Assembly: GCA_023415205.1 (NCBI GenBank) | Contig: JAEZLR010000001.1 | Coordinates: forward strand, 87,939 to 151,938 | Source: Bacillota bacterium | Lineage (GTDB): Bacteria; Bacillota; Clostridia; DSM-8532 | Reading direction: 5' to 3' | Length of the DNA stretch: 64,000 nt | In this document: positions 45,568 to 54,712 of the stretch, piece after piece | Layout: each line of letters begins with the position of its first letter | Position numbering within the stretch: the first letter of the stretch is position 1 | Notes under the pieces: model-generated | Database searches by the model: none | Told to the model about the DNA's origin: nothing | The model's input: only the letters and a program-made list of their open reading frames with translations | Position numbers and translations under genes: made by a program

Positions 45568-45635
45568 AAGGATGTCCATAAAGGGCTGGCCAAGTAAGCT
45601 ATTTTACAGTCCGGACTTAGAAAAGGAAAAACAGC

Positions 45636-46262
45636 ATGAAAATCGAACGAGTAGGCGAAAACAAAATAAGGATTTTCGTTTCGTATGACGATCTGGAAGA
45701 GCGAGATATCGATCTGGATACGTTCAACTACAACTCGCCCGAAACACAAGAGCTTTTCTGGGATCTGATGGAACAGGCTGAAATTGAGCTTGGTTTTGAA
45801 GCTCAGGAATCTCAGCTTTGCATCGAGGCTGTGTCCGACGTAGAACAAGGCTTTGTCATTACCATTACCCGAGTGGAAGAAGAAAATGAATTTGAGTCCA
45901 TTCAGAAATTCATCAAGAGCCGCTACCGGAAAAAGGACCTTCCCATAAAAAAGAAAACGGCCTCTGTGTGCTCCACCCTCTTGATCTACGCCTTTGAATC
46001 CTTTGATGATCTCTGTACCCTATGCGCCATGATCAAGCCTTTGTTTTCGGGCCGAAGCAAGGTCTACAGCTTGGAAAACACCTATTATCTGGTACTCTCC
46101 TCTGTTGAAGCCCACATCAAGAACGAAAAGCAGTTTTATAGCATATTGAGTGAGTATGGTGATAAAATGCCCAATGTGGACTTCTTTGAAGGCTACCTTA
46201 ATGAATACGGGAAGCGCCTTGTTGGTGAGAATGCCGTACAATTGTTCGGAACAATGGGATAG
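45636..46262 (+). CDS. mecA: Adaptor protein MecA
   Basis: This 208-aa protein has the MecA N-terminal domain (MKIERVGENKIRIFVSYDDL) and the C-terminal ClpC-binding domain (LLIYAFESFDDL...). A charged, acidic linker separates them. It hands substrates to the ClpCP protease. It is a plus-strand single gene between minus-strand operons, with its own promoter and terminator. Confidence 0.92.
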   Translation: MKIERVGENKIRIFVSYDDLEERDIDLDTFNYNSPETQELFWDLMEQAEIELGFEAQESQLCIEAVSDVEQGFVITITRVEEENEFESIQKFIKSRYRKKDLPIKKKTASVCSTLLIYAFESFDDLCTLCAMIKPLFSGRSKVYSLENTYYLVLSSVEAHIKNEKQFYSILSEYGDKMPNVDFFEGYLNEYGKRLVGENAVQLFGTMG

Positions 46263-46274
46263 AACTCATTTGAT

Positions 46275-46316
46275 AAAGGACGTTTCATCTCCGTGGGAGG
46301 CGAAACGTCCTTTTCT
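46275..46316. terminator. Bidirectional terminator between mecA and galU
   Basis: A 12-bp perfect stem (46275-46286 with 46302-46313) has T residues after it on the plus strand and A residues before it, so it can stop transcription from both convergent genes. Confidence 0.85.
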
Positions 46317-46333
46317 TATGGGTGCAGATTTAA

Positions 46334-47203
46334 TTATTTCCCATCTAGTAGGTTTTTCAAATAAGCTTCAAATTCATCCTTAAGGTCTTCACGCTTCAGA
46401 GCAAACTCCACCGTAGCCTGCAAAAACCCTAATTTGTTCCCCACATCATAGCGCCTCCCAAGGAAGTCATAGGCATACATGGGCTCCACGGCGGCCAGAG
46501 TGTTCAAGGAATCTGTCAATTGTATTTCCCCACCCTTACCCGGTGTAGCCCTCTCCAAATAATGAAAGATAGTCGGGTGAATGATATAGCGCCCAAGAAT
46601 GGCAATATTGGAGGGGGCTTGGTCTGCGTCGGGCTTCTCAACAAGGGTCTTTACCTTGTAAATTCTCTCATCCACCTTTTTGCCCGCAACAATGCCATAT
46701 TTGGGGACATCCTCCCAGGGAACCTGCTGTACGCCTAATATTGAGGTATGGTATTCATCATAGGCATTGATCATTTGCTTAAGACAAGGGGTTTGGGAAT
46801 CAACAATATCATCTCCCAGGAGAACCGCAAAGGGTTCATTGCCAATGAAGGCCTTGGCGCAGTAGATGGCATGACCCAGCCCTTTGGGTTCCTTTTGGCG
46901 GATATAATGAATGTCCACCAGATTGGTGATTTGTCTGACCTGGGAAAGAAGCTCCTCATTTCCCTTTTTTCTGAGCTCTTCCTCAAGCTCGCAGGACTTA
47001 TCAAAGTGATCCTCTATAGCACGCTTGCCGCGACCGGTGATAATCAGGATGTCCTCTATGCCTGAGGCGACGGCTTCTTCTATGATGTATTGAATGGTGG
47101 GCTTATCCACAATGGGCAGCATTTCCTTGGGCTGTGCCTTTGTCGCGGGCAAGAAACGTGTGCCCAAACCTGCTGCGGGAATGATCGCTTTCCTGACCTT
47201 CAT
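46334..47203 (-). CDS. galU: UTP-glucose-1-phosphate uridylyltransferase
   Basis: This 289-aa nucleotidyltransferase has the AAGLGTRFLPATKAQPKEM signature and the EEAVASGIEDILIITGRGK stretch of GalU. It makes UDP-glucose for envelope glycans and other uses. It has its own -10 element upstream. Codons and neighbours are ordinary. Confidence 0.96.
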   Translation of the reverse strand: MKVRKAIIPAAGLGTRFLPATKAQPKEMLPIVDKPTIQYIIEEAVASGIEDILIITGRGKRAIEDHFDKSCELEEELRKKGNEELLSQVRQITNLVDIHYIRQKEPKGLGHAIYCAKAFIGNEPFAVLLGDDIVDSQTPCLKQMINAYDEYHTSILGVQQVPWEDVPKYGIVAGKKVDERIYKVKTLVEKPDADQAPSNIAILGRYIIHPTIFHYLERATPGKGGEIQLTDSLNTLAAVEPMYAYDFLGRRYDVGNKLGFLQATVEFALKREDLKDEFEAYLKNLLDGK

Positions 47204-47247
47204 AACTGATACTCCTCTTATACAAAATTCTATCTCTTGTGCCCTCC

Positions 47248-47253
47248 ATTATA
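47248..47253 (-). promoter_or_regulatory. Extended -10 promoter element of galU
   Basis: TGATATAAT on the minus strand is an extended -10 box, about 45 bases before the galU start. The -35 box (TTATTC) is weak. Confidence 0.6.
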
Positions 47254-47383
47254 TCATTTCATTTCAGCCTGAATAAAGCTAATATTTCCTATGGCTAACG
47301 ATTACAGCAAGAATCGCTCAACATCTTTCTCTGTTTTTTGACAAAAAACGAATGATGTATTCAAAGCGTTCTCTGAAAACAAA

Positions 47384-47441
47384 GCCATGAGATTCAAGCT
47401 TCAATGCCTCTTAAGAAGCATTAAGGTCTGGGCCTCATGGC
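47384..47441 (-). terminator. Structured terminator-like element after recR
   Basis: Nested stems are seen: an outer GCCATGAG/CTCATGGC pair (47384-47391 with 47434-47441) and an inner AATGC/GCATT pair. On the minus strand the outer stem is followed by TTTGTTTTC. It lies 38 bases after the recR stop. The large, two-level shape is unusual for a plain terminator. Confidence 0.55.
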
Positions 47442-47478
47442 ATTCTTTCTTACAAGTTTAACCTGATTGATGAATCCT

Positions 47479-48078
47479 CTAGATCTCCCTTCGACCCTCC
47501 AAGGACTTGTAAAGGGTAACTTCATCGGCATACTCCAAATCCCCACCCACGGAGATCCCTTGGGCTATTCTTGTGGTTTTAACACCCATGGGCTTGAGAA
47601 TCTTCGAGATATACACCGCGGTAGCTTCGCCCTCCACATTGGGGTTGGTGGCCAGAATCACCTCGGTGATATTTCCCTTAGCCACCCGCTGAATCAGGGG
47701 CTTGATATTGATGTCGTCGGGGCCGGTTCCTTCAAGAGGAGAGATCAACCCGTTAAGCACATGGTAGCGGCCTTTGAACTCTCGCACCCGTTCCATGGCC
47801 ACCACATCCCTGGGGCTCTGAACAACGCAGATCACACTGTGATCCCGCTTTTCTGAACCACAAATCCGGCAGGGATCGATGTCGGTGAGGTTCCCGCACA
47901 CAGAGCAGGTTTTTGTCTTGCGCTTGGCATCAACCAAGGCCCTGGCAAAGCCGACCACCTTGTCCTCGGATAAATTGAGCACATGAAAAGCAAGCCGCTG
48001 GGCGGTCTTACGACCAATACCCGGCAGCTTCTCAAACTCCTCTATTAACCTCTGAACAGGTACTGCAAAATAGTCCAT
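47479..48078 (-). CDS. recR: Recombination protein RecR
   Basis: This 199-aa protein has the helix-hairpin-helix start (LPGIGRKTAQRLAFHVL), the four-cysteine zinc motif (CSVCGNLTDIDPCRIC) and a Toprim domain with VEGEATAVY. It acts with RecF and RecO in gap repair. It follows ybaB with no spacer, the standard order; dnaX is not upstream in this window. Confidence 0.97.
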   Translation of the reverse strand: MDYFAVPVQRLIEEFEKLPGIGRKTAQRLAFHVLNLSEDKVVGFARALVDAKRKTKTCSVCGNLTDIDPCRICGSEKRDHSVICVVQSPRDVVAMERVREFKGRYHVLNGLISPLEGTGPDDINIKPLIQRVAKGNITEVILATNPNVEGEATAVYISKILKPMGVKTTRIAQGISVGGDLEYADEVTLYKSLEGRREI

Positions 48079-48423
48079 TTAGAATAATCCCGGTATATTA
48101 CCCAGACCTCCGGTAAGACCGCCCATGGTGTTCTTGGCGAGCTCGTCAGCCTGTCTCAGGGCTTCATTAACTGCTGTAAGAACCAAGTCCTGAAGGGTTT
48201 CAACGTCCTCGGGGTCTACAGCGTCCTTGGAGATGCGAATTTCTTTGATTTCCTTTGCGCCTGTGACCACAACGGTGACTGCGCCTCCGCCTACAGTAGC
48301 TTCAACGGTCTTATCAGCCAGCTCTTCCTGAGCCTTTACCATATCCTGCTGCATTTTCTGAGCTTGCTTCATGAGGTTTCCTATATTTCCTCCCATGCCC
48401 ATGGGAAATCCGCGCTTTGACAT
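48079..48423 (-). CDS. ybaB: Nucleoid-associated protein, YbaB/EbfC family
   Basis: This 114-aa protein has the YbaB pattern: a glycine/methionine-rich N-terminus, MKQAQKMQQDMVKAQEEL, and GAVTVVVTGAKEIKEI. It binds DNA as a dimer. It is directly upstream of recR. It normally follows dnaX, but here a ROK kinase gene and its terminator lie upstream. Confidence 0.94.
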   Translation of the reverse strand: MSKRGFPMGMGGNIGNLMKQAQKMQQDMVKAQEELADKTVEATVGGGAVTVVVTGAKEIKEIRISKDAVDPEDVETLQDLVLTAVNEALRQADELAKNTMGGLTGGLGNIPGLF

Positions 48424-48462
48424 ATCTCTACCTCTCCTTTTCTGTAATCATAGTTAATTATA

Positions 48463-48495
48463 TAAGCAATCCTTTACGAAGTAAAGGATTGCTTA
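48463..48495 (-). terminator. Hairpin terminator after the ROK kinase gene
   Basis: A 15-bp perfect stem (48463-48477 with 48481-48495) with a 3-base loop directly follows the kinase stop. The T tail on the minus strand is poor (TATATAATTAA), so stopping may be partial. Confidence 0.6.
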
Positions 48496-48496
48496 C

Positions 48497-49465
48497 CTAC
48501 ACTCCTAGGTTCTCGGCAATCAAGGCTCTTGCCCCATAGAGAATAGCATCATCCTTAAGGCTTGAGGCCTTGATTTTCACCTGATTGAGCATGGCCGGCC
48601 AGGCGAAGCGGGGAAGATACCGATCAAACAGGCTTAAAATCTCTTCCTCCAGCGCTTCCATAACACCGCCCCCCAAAACCAGGATCTCAGGATTAAAGAT
48701 ATTAATCAGATTTCCCGCTCCGGCAGCCAGGTAATACACCGCCCGCTTTAATGCAGCCGTGGCCAGCTTATCCCCCTCCTGAACGGCTCTTTTCAGGGAG
48801 CTGCTTTTGATAACCGTGTCCCTTTCCCTTAAGACCTCCTTAAGGGAGGAGGCCATCCCTTTCTGTAAGCCAGCCTTTATTTCTCGAGTGATGGCAATTT
48901 TACTGGAATAAGCCTCCAGGCATCCCCTCTGGCCGCAATTGCACAAAGGCCCCTCGGTATTAAGGGTCATATGGCCCACCTCGGTTCCGGCGAATCGGGA
49001 GCCGGTAAACAGCTTATTGTCAATAATCACTCCTCCTCCAATGCCTGTACCCACGAAAATGCCAAGGGCATGGCTATAACCCCTGGCAGCGCCATATTTC
49101 CACTCCCCCAGCACGCCTACGTTAACATCGTTGCCGATCACAGCGGGAACCTTGAAGGTTTCCTCCAGAATTTTCCCCAGGGGATGGTTCTTCCAGGAAA
49201 TATTGGGGGCGTAAAAGATGGTGCCGCTCCCGGTATCTATAACCCCAGGAGCACCGGCACCAATGGCCTGAAGCTCCTTAGGATCGGTTCCCGAAACAGA
49301 GAGAAGCTCGCTTACAACATCCTTTATTCTGGTGTCCACCGCCTCGGTGCCCTGCTCGGGCTTGGTCTTTTTCTTGACCCGCGCCAGAATGTTATTTTCC
49401 TCATCCAATACCGCCCCGAGGATTTTGCTACCGCCTATATCCAGACAAATGGTACGCTTCCCCAT
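48497..49465 (-). CDS. ROK family glucokinase
   Basis: This protein of 322 aa has the ATP-binding DIGGSK motif at the N-terminus, the GxGIGGG loop (GTGIGGGVIID) and the ROK zinc motif CNCGQRGCLEAY, so it should phosphorylate glucose or another hexose. It has no DNA-binding N-terminus, which argues for a kinase and not a repressor. The ATG at 49465 follows GGAGGAAG; an upstream in-frame extension is out of character. Confidence 0.9.
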   Translation of the reverse strand: MGKRTICLDIGGSKILGAVLDEENNILARVKKKTKPEQGTEAVDTRIKDVVSELLSVSGTDPKELQAIGAGAPGVIDTGSGTIFYAPNISWKNHPLGKILEETFKVPAVIGNDVNVGVLGEWKYGAARGYSHALGIFVGTGIGGGVIIDNKLFTGSRFAGTEVGHMTLNTEGPLCNCGQRGCLEAYSSKIAITREIKAGLQKGMASSLKEVLRERDTVIKSSSLKRAVQEGDKLATAALKRAVYYLAAGAGNLINIFNPEILVLGGGVMEALEEEILSLFDRYLPRFAWPAMLNQVKIKASSLKDDAILYGARALIAENLGV

Positions 49466-49529
49466 AATCTTCCTCCAACATCCTGTATATGTCTCTATGC
49501 ACATTCTACCCACACCCATGCCCGGGAAA

Positions 49530-50723
49530 TCATTTTTCTGTGATGACAAAGCAGGCGGCCAGCTTTCTCTCCCGCCCCGCAGAGGGACTGTTGACAATCC
49601 TCCCGTCGATGATTAGTTGGGAGGAGGCCCCCCCATCAAGGTTTACCGCATCCTTCACTCCTAGCGAAAGAAGCTCCCGGGCCAGCTCAAGGCCGGTAAG
49701 TCCGTCACTCAGGCCGGGTTGCCTACCGTCGGCAACGACAAAAACGAGGGTGCCGTCCCCTTTGAGGCCTACAGCGGTACGAGGGGTTCGAATAGTCAAA
49801 GTCCCTACCCAGGTATCGGCATCGGGCACCACAACCTCACCCTCCCTCAAAAGCCAGCTTCCGCATTCATAGGCCCAATCAAAGTCTGTGACGGGCCCCT
49901 CCTCCGAGAGGGTCTCATAGCCTATTTTCAGCTTCATTCCGGGCGTGATACTGGTCTTTAAGCGGTCCCTAGCCGATTTTCCAATGGCACTGATCAAAAA
50001 ACCGTCCTTTGGGATCTCATAGGAGCTGTTCTGGGTGGTTAAGCCCCTGATTTCCCCCTGAGAGAAAACAGCATTCAAGTGTGCCTGCTGAATTCTATTG
50101 GCCGAACCGTAATCAGGGGTAAAGACATAAAGGCCTTCCCCCTTGGGGTATTGATTAAAATAAAACCCCTCCAAAATTACCCGGTTTGTAGTCTCTTCCT
50201 CAATCCAAATACGGGAGGAGACATCTCCCAGGAAGGGTTTATTCTCTTTGAGAAACAAGACGGGGTATTTTCCCGTGGCGGGGATAAGAATTCTATCATC
50301 TAGGGCATAAAGTCCGCCCAAAAGTCCATCTGGATGAGAAAACCCCCCATTGACCGAGGCCAGGGCCTTCCATCTATCATTTATAACACTGAGGTATTCA
50401 TAGCCAAACAAGGTACTATGTGATGAAACGGGCTTTACCTCGACTTTAGAGGTATCAAGCTCTAATACGTGTAGGGAAAGCTTTAAATCCTGCTGATCCT
50501 TTGTTAGGGTATAATAGTTAAAAGGCGGCTCCGGTGTCCCGGCAGGCTGGGGCGTGGGAGTATCGGTGACCGGGGGTGCCGGATTCTGGGTATCAGACGA
50601 CGAATGCCCTTCTGTAGCATAAAAGTAAGCCACAGCAGGGCATAAATACCATAGTATAATCAATGAGAAGAGGGTCAGAAATATAAAGGGCATCCATCTA
50701 TTCTTCAATGGGTTCAGCTCCAT
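49530..50723 (-). CDS. Membrane-anchored phosphodiester glycosidase family protein (NAGPA domain)
   Basis: This protein of 397 aa has an N-terminal membrane segment (FIFLTLFSLIILWYL), a Pro/Thr-rich linker and a domain ending in GLTGLELARELLSLGVKDAVNLDGGASSQLI, the signature of the phosphodiester glycosidase (NAGPA) family seen in exopolysaccharide proteins. Family enzymes remove GlcNAc from phosphodiester linkages or act on cell-wall glycans. The ATG at 50723 follows AAGGA by 4 bases and gives a 26-base overlap with the rod-binding protein gene; an ATG at 50741 overlaps more. Confidence 0.85.
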   Translation of the reverse strand: MELNPLKNRWMPFIFLTLFSLIILWYLCPAVAYFYATEGHSSSDTQNPAPPVTDTPTPQPAGTPEPPFNYYTLTKDQQDLKLSLHVLELDTSKVEVKPVSSHSTLFGYEYLSVINDRWKALASVNGGFSHPDGLLGGLYALDDRILIPATGKYPVLFLKENKPFLGDVSSRIWIEEETTNRVILEGFYFNQYPKGEGLYVFTPDYGSANRIQQAHLNAVFSQGEIRGLTTQNSSYEIPKDGFLISAIGKSARDRLKTSITPGMKLKIGYETLSEEGPVTDFDWAYECGSWLLREGEVVVPDADTWVGTLTIRTPRTAVGLKGDGTLVFVVADGRQPGLSDGLTGLELARELLSLGVKDAVNLDGGASSQLIIDGRIVNSPSAGRERKLAACFVITEK

Positions 50724-51171
50724 CGGTTCCTTGATTTTCAAGGCTGTCAGGCCCTGAATTTTCCTGATTCATGGCTGATCCAGATTCCACCGGGGTTGTG
50801 CTCTCGTCCTTGGATTCCACCTTATAAGTATTGTCCATTTTGGCACTCAGTTGCTTGTACATCATCTCGGATATGCCCATGCCCCTCTTACTGCTTACAT
50901 CCATAAGCTCCTCATCAAGCATATCCTCAAACATGCTTCGGGCACTGCTCTTTTCAAGCAAGTCGCTTTCGGGCACCGTGGCCTTCATTTGCTTATATAA
51001 GGTCTTGAGCATGACACCTTCAAATTCGTTGCAGGCCTCCCTGAGCTTTTTCTTATCGCCCTCGTCAAAGGCCTTTTGCAAGGCGGACTCAAAATCATTT
51101 GCCTCATTTTGTGCTTTGGTAACCTTTGTTGTATCTATGGCATTAATTTGCCCGAATCCTTCAATTTTCAT
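50698..51171 (-). CDS. Flagellar rod-binding protein (FlgJ N-terminal domain only)
   Basis: This 157-aa protein has the FlgJ-N pattern: ACNEFEGVMLKTLYKQMKAT, a SSARSMFEDMLDEELMD stretch and the SKRGMGISEMMYKQL end. It caps the growing flagellar rod. It lacks the peptidoglycan hydrolase domain of proteobacterial FlgJ, as usual in Firmicutes. The acidic tail after residue 115 is not conserved. It follows flgG by 82 bases. Confidence 0.88.
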   Translation of the reverse strand: MKIEGFGQINAIDTTKVTKAQNEANDFESALQKAFDEGDKKKLREACNEFEGVMLKTLYKQMKATVPESDLLEKSSARSMFEDMLDEELMDVSSKRGMGISEMMYKQLSAKMDNTYKVESKDESTTPVESGSAMNQENSGPDSLENQGTDGAEPIEE

Positions 51172-51253
51172 GTGATCACTCCTTGTTTGAGGGATGATAC
51201 AGCAAAAGGAACCCCTTCTGCTATTTTATTCCGGAAGCTGTTCCTTCTTGCTC

Positions 51254-52057
51254 TTATCGCCTGATATTATTTGCCGTCTGAAGCATTTCGTCCGAGGTGG
51301 TTATGGCCTTGGAATTAAGCTCATAGGCTCTTTGTGCGGTGATAAGCTTGACCATTTCTTCTACAACCTGTACGTTTGAGGATTCAAGGAAGTAGTTGCG
51401 GATGGTGCTGGGGCTTTCAGTTTCAGAGTCAATCAGGGCTTCACCTGTAGCGGTATTACTGCTGTACATATTCCCCCCCATAGCCTCAAGCCCCTGTGGG
51501 TTCTGGAATTGGAAAAGCCCGATATATTGGCCTGTAGGAAGGGTTACGCCTGTTTCTGAATCCCTGAGGGTGATCTCTCCTGAGGGTTGGATTTCATAGT
51601 TTTCCATATCGCCGTCAAAGTATATTTCAATACCGTCACGGTCGAGTACCGGATAGCCCTTTGAATTAGTGAGCATCTTGCCATTCTCGGTCATGGCCAC
51701 CTTGAAACTCCCATCCCGGGTGTACAAGGTTTCTCCCCCAACTCCCCTCACAGCAAAAAAAGCGGTTCCTTCTATGGCCATATCCAGTTTATTATTGGTC
51801 TGCTCCAGATTGCCGGAGGCAAAGTCCCTGCTGGATGCACGGGCGACCACCCCATGGCCCACCTGGAGGTTGACGGGGCGTTGGGCATTTTCTGCCGAGT
51901 AGGCCTTCTGCATGGAGACATAGAGCAGATCCTCAAACTCAGCCTTTTCTTTCTTAAAGCCGGTTGTGGATACATTAGCTAGATTATTGGAAATGGTGTC
52001 AACACTGAATTGCATGGCTTTCATGCCCGATGCGGCAGTCCAGAGCGATCTCATCAT
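51254..52057 (-). CDS. flgG: Flagellar distal rod/hook-basal body protein FlgG-like (FlhP)
   Basis: This 267-aa protein starts with the rod-protein motif SLWTAASGMKAMQFSVDTIS and ends in the ANNIRR C-terminus; NLANVSTTGFKKEKAEF is the standard flagellar basal-body phrase. It forms the distal rod. It lies with flgF, mbl and spoIIID as flhP does in Bacillus, away from the main flagellar operon. Confidence 0.92.
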   Translation of the reverse strand: MMRSLWTAASGMKAMQFSVDTISNNLANVSTTGFKKEKAEFEDLLYVSMQKAYSAENAQRPVNLQVGHGVVARASSRDFASGNLEQTNNKLDMAIEGTAFFAVRGVGGETLYTRDGSFKVAMTENGKMLTNSKGYPVLDRDGIEIYFDGDMENYEIQPSGEITLRDSETGVTLPTGQYIGLFQFQNPQGLEAMGGNMYSSNTATGEALIDSETESPSTIRNYFLESSNVQVVEEMVKLITAQRAYELNSKAITTSDEMLQTANNIRR

Positions 52058-52138
52058 AGACTTTCACCTTTTTTCTTTTGGACATCCTTATCCGTTTTTA
52101 CATCCTGTGAGGATTAAGCTTCATTTATCGAAAAATCA

Positions 52139-52918
52139 TCAAACTCTTCCTACTTCGTTAACAGCCTTATCAAGGGTGGCGTCCTGATACTGAATAAGCT
52201 TCTGATTGGACTCGTAAGCCCTCAGAACCGTAATCATATCCACCATTTCCTTGACAGAATCCACATTGGAGCGCTCAACAAAGCCCTGCTGAATAGTTCC
52301 TTCAAAGGCGGCATCCTGGCTTTCGGCGGTTATGGTCACCAAATTCATCCCATATTTTCTCAGGGTTTCGGGGTTTTCAAACTTACGGATGCTTAGGGTA
52401 TCAACGGTTTCACCGTTCTGTACAATTTCCCCTCTATCGGTGATGGTAAAATCGGAACCGTTTAAGGTGATGATTCCATTGCTTCCTAAAACCGCGTGCC
52501 CGTCCTTGGTGACCAACTGGCCCGAAGCACTCAGCTTAAAGGATCCATCCCGGGTATAGAACTCACGAAAGGCATTATTGCCATCATTGACAGCCACGCA
52601 GAAAAAGGCATTACTGTCACCGTTAATGGCCACATCGGTACTGATTCCGGTCTGTTCGAGGGCCCCCTGGGTATAGTCGGTATGTACCTCGGCGATATCA
52701 TTATAAAGCGTCATGTTTCCAATGGGTGCCGGCCTGCCGGAAGGGATATTCCCTGTGTCATGGAATCGCTTCATCAACACATCGGAGAACTCCTCAAAAA
52801 CAACCGTATCCTTTTTGAAGGCGTTGGTGTTGACATTGGCCATATTATTGGAGACCGTATCCATCTTCTTGTTCAAGGTAAGCATGCCATATGCTGATGT
52901 ATAAAGCCCTCTAATCAT
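52139..52918 (-). CDS. flgF: Flagellar basal-body rod protein FlgF-like (FlhO)
   Basis: This 259-aa protein starts MIRGLYTSAYGMLTLNKKMD and has NNMANVNTNAFKKDTVVFEE, and ends with a DATLDKAVNEVGRV helix. It forms the proximal rod. It is directly upstream of flgG and downstream of mbl, matching flhO. Confidence 0.91.
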   Translation of the reverse strand: MIRGLYTSAYGMLTLNKKMDTVSNNMANVNTNAFKKDTVVFEEFSDVLMKRFHDTGNIPSGRPAPIGNMTLYNDIAEVHTDYTQGALEQTGISTDVAINGDSNAFFCVAVNDGNNAFREFYTRDGSFKLSASGQLVTKDGHAVLGSNGIITLNGSDFTITDRGEIVQNGETVDTLSIRKFENPETLRKYGMNLVTITAESQDAAFEGTIQQGFVERSNVDSVKEMVDMITVLRAYESNQKLIQYQDATLDKAVNEVGRV

Positions 52919-53027
52919 CGGTACGACCCCTTTGGATATAAAGTCTTTCTTCTCAATTTTTATCGGATAAAAAAGCTCTAAGCTTTAGGGGTTTTTGTCG
53001 AAAGAGCAACCCGCAGCCTCTTAAAGC

Positions 53028-53096
53028 AAAAAACTCCCGCCTCCTATTAAGTATCAAACGCCGAAAGCTCAGATACTTAAGGGGGCAGGGAGTTTT
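53028..53096 (-). terminator. Long hairpin terminator after mbl
   Basis: On the minus strand AAAACTCCC...TTAAGTATC pairs with GATACTTAA...GGGAGTTTT across a central loop, ending in six T residues. It separates mbl from flgF. Confidence 0.85.
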
Positions 53097-53138
53097 ATAG
53101 TGGCTTGTGCCTTAGTGTTCTTTTTAGGGCTTGGTTAG

Positions 53139-54170
53139 TTAATAGGAATAGCTACTGCTGTCGCTCAAGGTATTGCCCTTAAGAAGGTCCAGATTGTCCA
53201 GCGTTTTGCCGGTACCGATAGCCACACAGGAGACCGCGTCATCGGCAATAAGAACATTGATGCCTGTCTTGTGTTCCAGGAGCTTGTCCAGTCCATAAAC
53301 AAGGCTTCCTCCGCCCGTCATGACAATTCCTCGGTCACTGATATCGGAGGCCAACTCAGGCGGTGTTCTTTCAAGAACTGAATGAACCGCCTCAACAATT
53401 GTAGAAACAGGTTCTTCCAGAGCCTCCATCAACTCGGTGGAGCTGACGGTTATTGTTTTCGGCAGACCGGACACAAGGTTTCTGCCCCTGACGTCCATGG
53501 TGACTTCCTGGGGCCTGGGAAAGACCGTCCCGATGTTGATTTTCAATTCCTCGGCGGTTCTTTCACCGATCATGATATTATGCTTTTTCCGCATATAGCG
53601 GACGATGGCCTCGTCAAATTTGTCACCGGCCACCTTGATGGAGTTGCTGACCACTGTGCCGCCCAGAGAAATAACGGCGATATCGGTGGTTCCACCCCCG
53701 ATGTCCACCACCATACTGCCACAGGCCTTGGTAATATCTATACCTGCACCAATGGCGGCGGCTATGGGTTCTTCAATGAGATAGGTTTTTCTGGCGCCCG
53801 CCTGTACGGCGGCATCTTCAACCGCTCTCTTTTCCACCTCGGTAACCCCGGAAGGAACACAGATCATGACACGGGGCTTGAAAAGTTTGAAAAAGCTTCT
53901 AGCACAAACTTTATTGATAAAATGCTTGAGCATTTTTTCGGTGACATGATAGTCGGAAATGACGCCTTCCCGTAGGGGGCGAATAGCCACAATATTGCCC
54001 GGGGTTCTTCCAAGCATTTTACGCGCTTCCTCGCCAACGGCAAGGATTTTATCTGTATTCTTATCTATAGCGACAACTGAAGGTTCACTTAACACGATCC
54101 CTTTTCCCTTGATATATACCAATATCGAAGCGGTACCCAAATCGATACCAATGTCTAATCCAAGACCCAA
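53139..54170 (-). CDS. mbl: MreB-like actin homologue Mbl
   Basis: This 343-aa actin homologue (IGIDLGTASILVY, VVDIGGGTTDIAV, GIVMTGGGSLVYGL) is the second MreB paralogue in the window. Its place between spoIIID and flgF matches mbl of B. subtilis. The start is TTG at 54170, with AAGGAG 9 bases before it. Confidence 0.92.
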   Translation of the reverse strand: MGLGLDIGIDLGTASILVYIKGKGIVLSEPSVVAIDKNTDKILAVGEEARKMLGRTPGNIVAIRPLREGVISDYHVTEKMLKHFINKVCARSFFKLFKPRVMICVPSGVTEVEKRAVEDAAVQAGARKTYLIEEPIAAAIGAGIDITKACGSMVVDIGGGTTDIAVISLGGTVVSNSIKVAGDKFDEAIVRYMRKKHNIMIGERTAEELKINIGTVFPRPQEVTMDVRGRNLVSGLPKTITVSSTELMEALEEPVSTIVEAVHSVLERTPPELASDISDRGIVMTGGGSLVYGLDKLLEHKTGINVLIADDAVSCVAIGTGKTLDNLDLLKGNTLSDSSSYSY

Positions 54171-54266
54171 CCTTTACAACTCCTTTTTATTCAATTGTAT
54201 ACATTTTTAATATTAACAATATATTTCCCGGTTAGCAATAGAAAAAAAGAATATCTCCGCATATGC

Positions 54267-54293
54267 AAAAAGCCGGTGTTACCCGACTTTTCT
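54267..54293 (-). terminator. Hairpin terminator at the end of spoIIID
   Basis: A stem (AAAAGTCGG with CCGGCTTTT, one wobble pair) overlaps the last codons of spoIIID and is followed by T residues on the minus strand. Confidence 0.5.
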
Positions 54294-54542
54294 GCCATCT
54301 CTTCCATATTTCATCTTCGTTGCCTCGCCCCCGCGGATGTGCCTTTCCGCTTTGTTCTCATCCAGTATTCTCTTAACCTGTCCGGCCATGGACGGATCCA
54401 GCTTAGCCAGCCTCTCTGTCACATCCTTATGTACTGTAGATTTCGATATTCCGAAACTCTGTGCAGCTGCCCGAACTGTCGTTTTGTTCTCAATTATGAA
54501 GCTCCCAAGCTCCAAGGCGCGTTCCTCTATGTAATGTCTCAT
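54279..54542 (-). CDS. spoIIID: Stage III sporulation transcriptional regulator SpoIIID
   Basis: This 87-aa DNA-binding protein starts RHYIEERALELGSFI and has the helix-turn-helix FGISKSTVHKDVTERL. It tunes the sigma-E and sigma-K programmes in the mother cell. GGGAGG precedes the ATG. A possible sigma-E promoter lies upstream. Confidence 0.97.
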   Translation of the reverse strand: MRHYIEERALELGSFIIENKTTVRAAAQSFGISKSTVHKDVTERLAKLDPSMAGQVKRILDENKAERHIRGGEATKMKYGRDGRKVG

Positions 54543-54590
54543 GCGCCTGCCTCCCGCACAGCGCCTAATCGGCTTGATGTCCCGATACTA

Positions 54591-54619
54591 TCTATATGTG
54601 GAAAGGGTGGTGGCTATAC
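54591..54619 (-). promoter_or_regulatory. Candidate sigma-E promoter of spoIIID
   Basis: On the minus strand GTATAG (54614-54619) and CATATAGA (54591-54598) lie 15 bases apart, close to the sigma-E -35 and -10 patterns. It is about 50 bases before the start codon. The fit is partial. Confidence 0.35.
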
Positions 54620-54712
54620 CCTTAATTTAAAATATCCTTTCGCTATACTACTGATCCAGGAGGATTGCCAAAAGCAGGTCTTTAAGCCTTTACAAAGTTT
54701 GGGCCACCCACT

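Noticed and set aside
53139..54170. Plasmid-type actin (ParM) for the second MreB-like gene
   Set aside because: It has MreB/Mbl motifs throughout and sits in the conserved spoIIID-mbl-flgF order.
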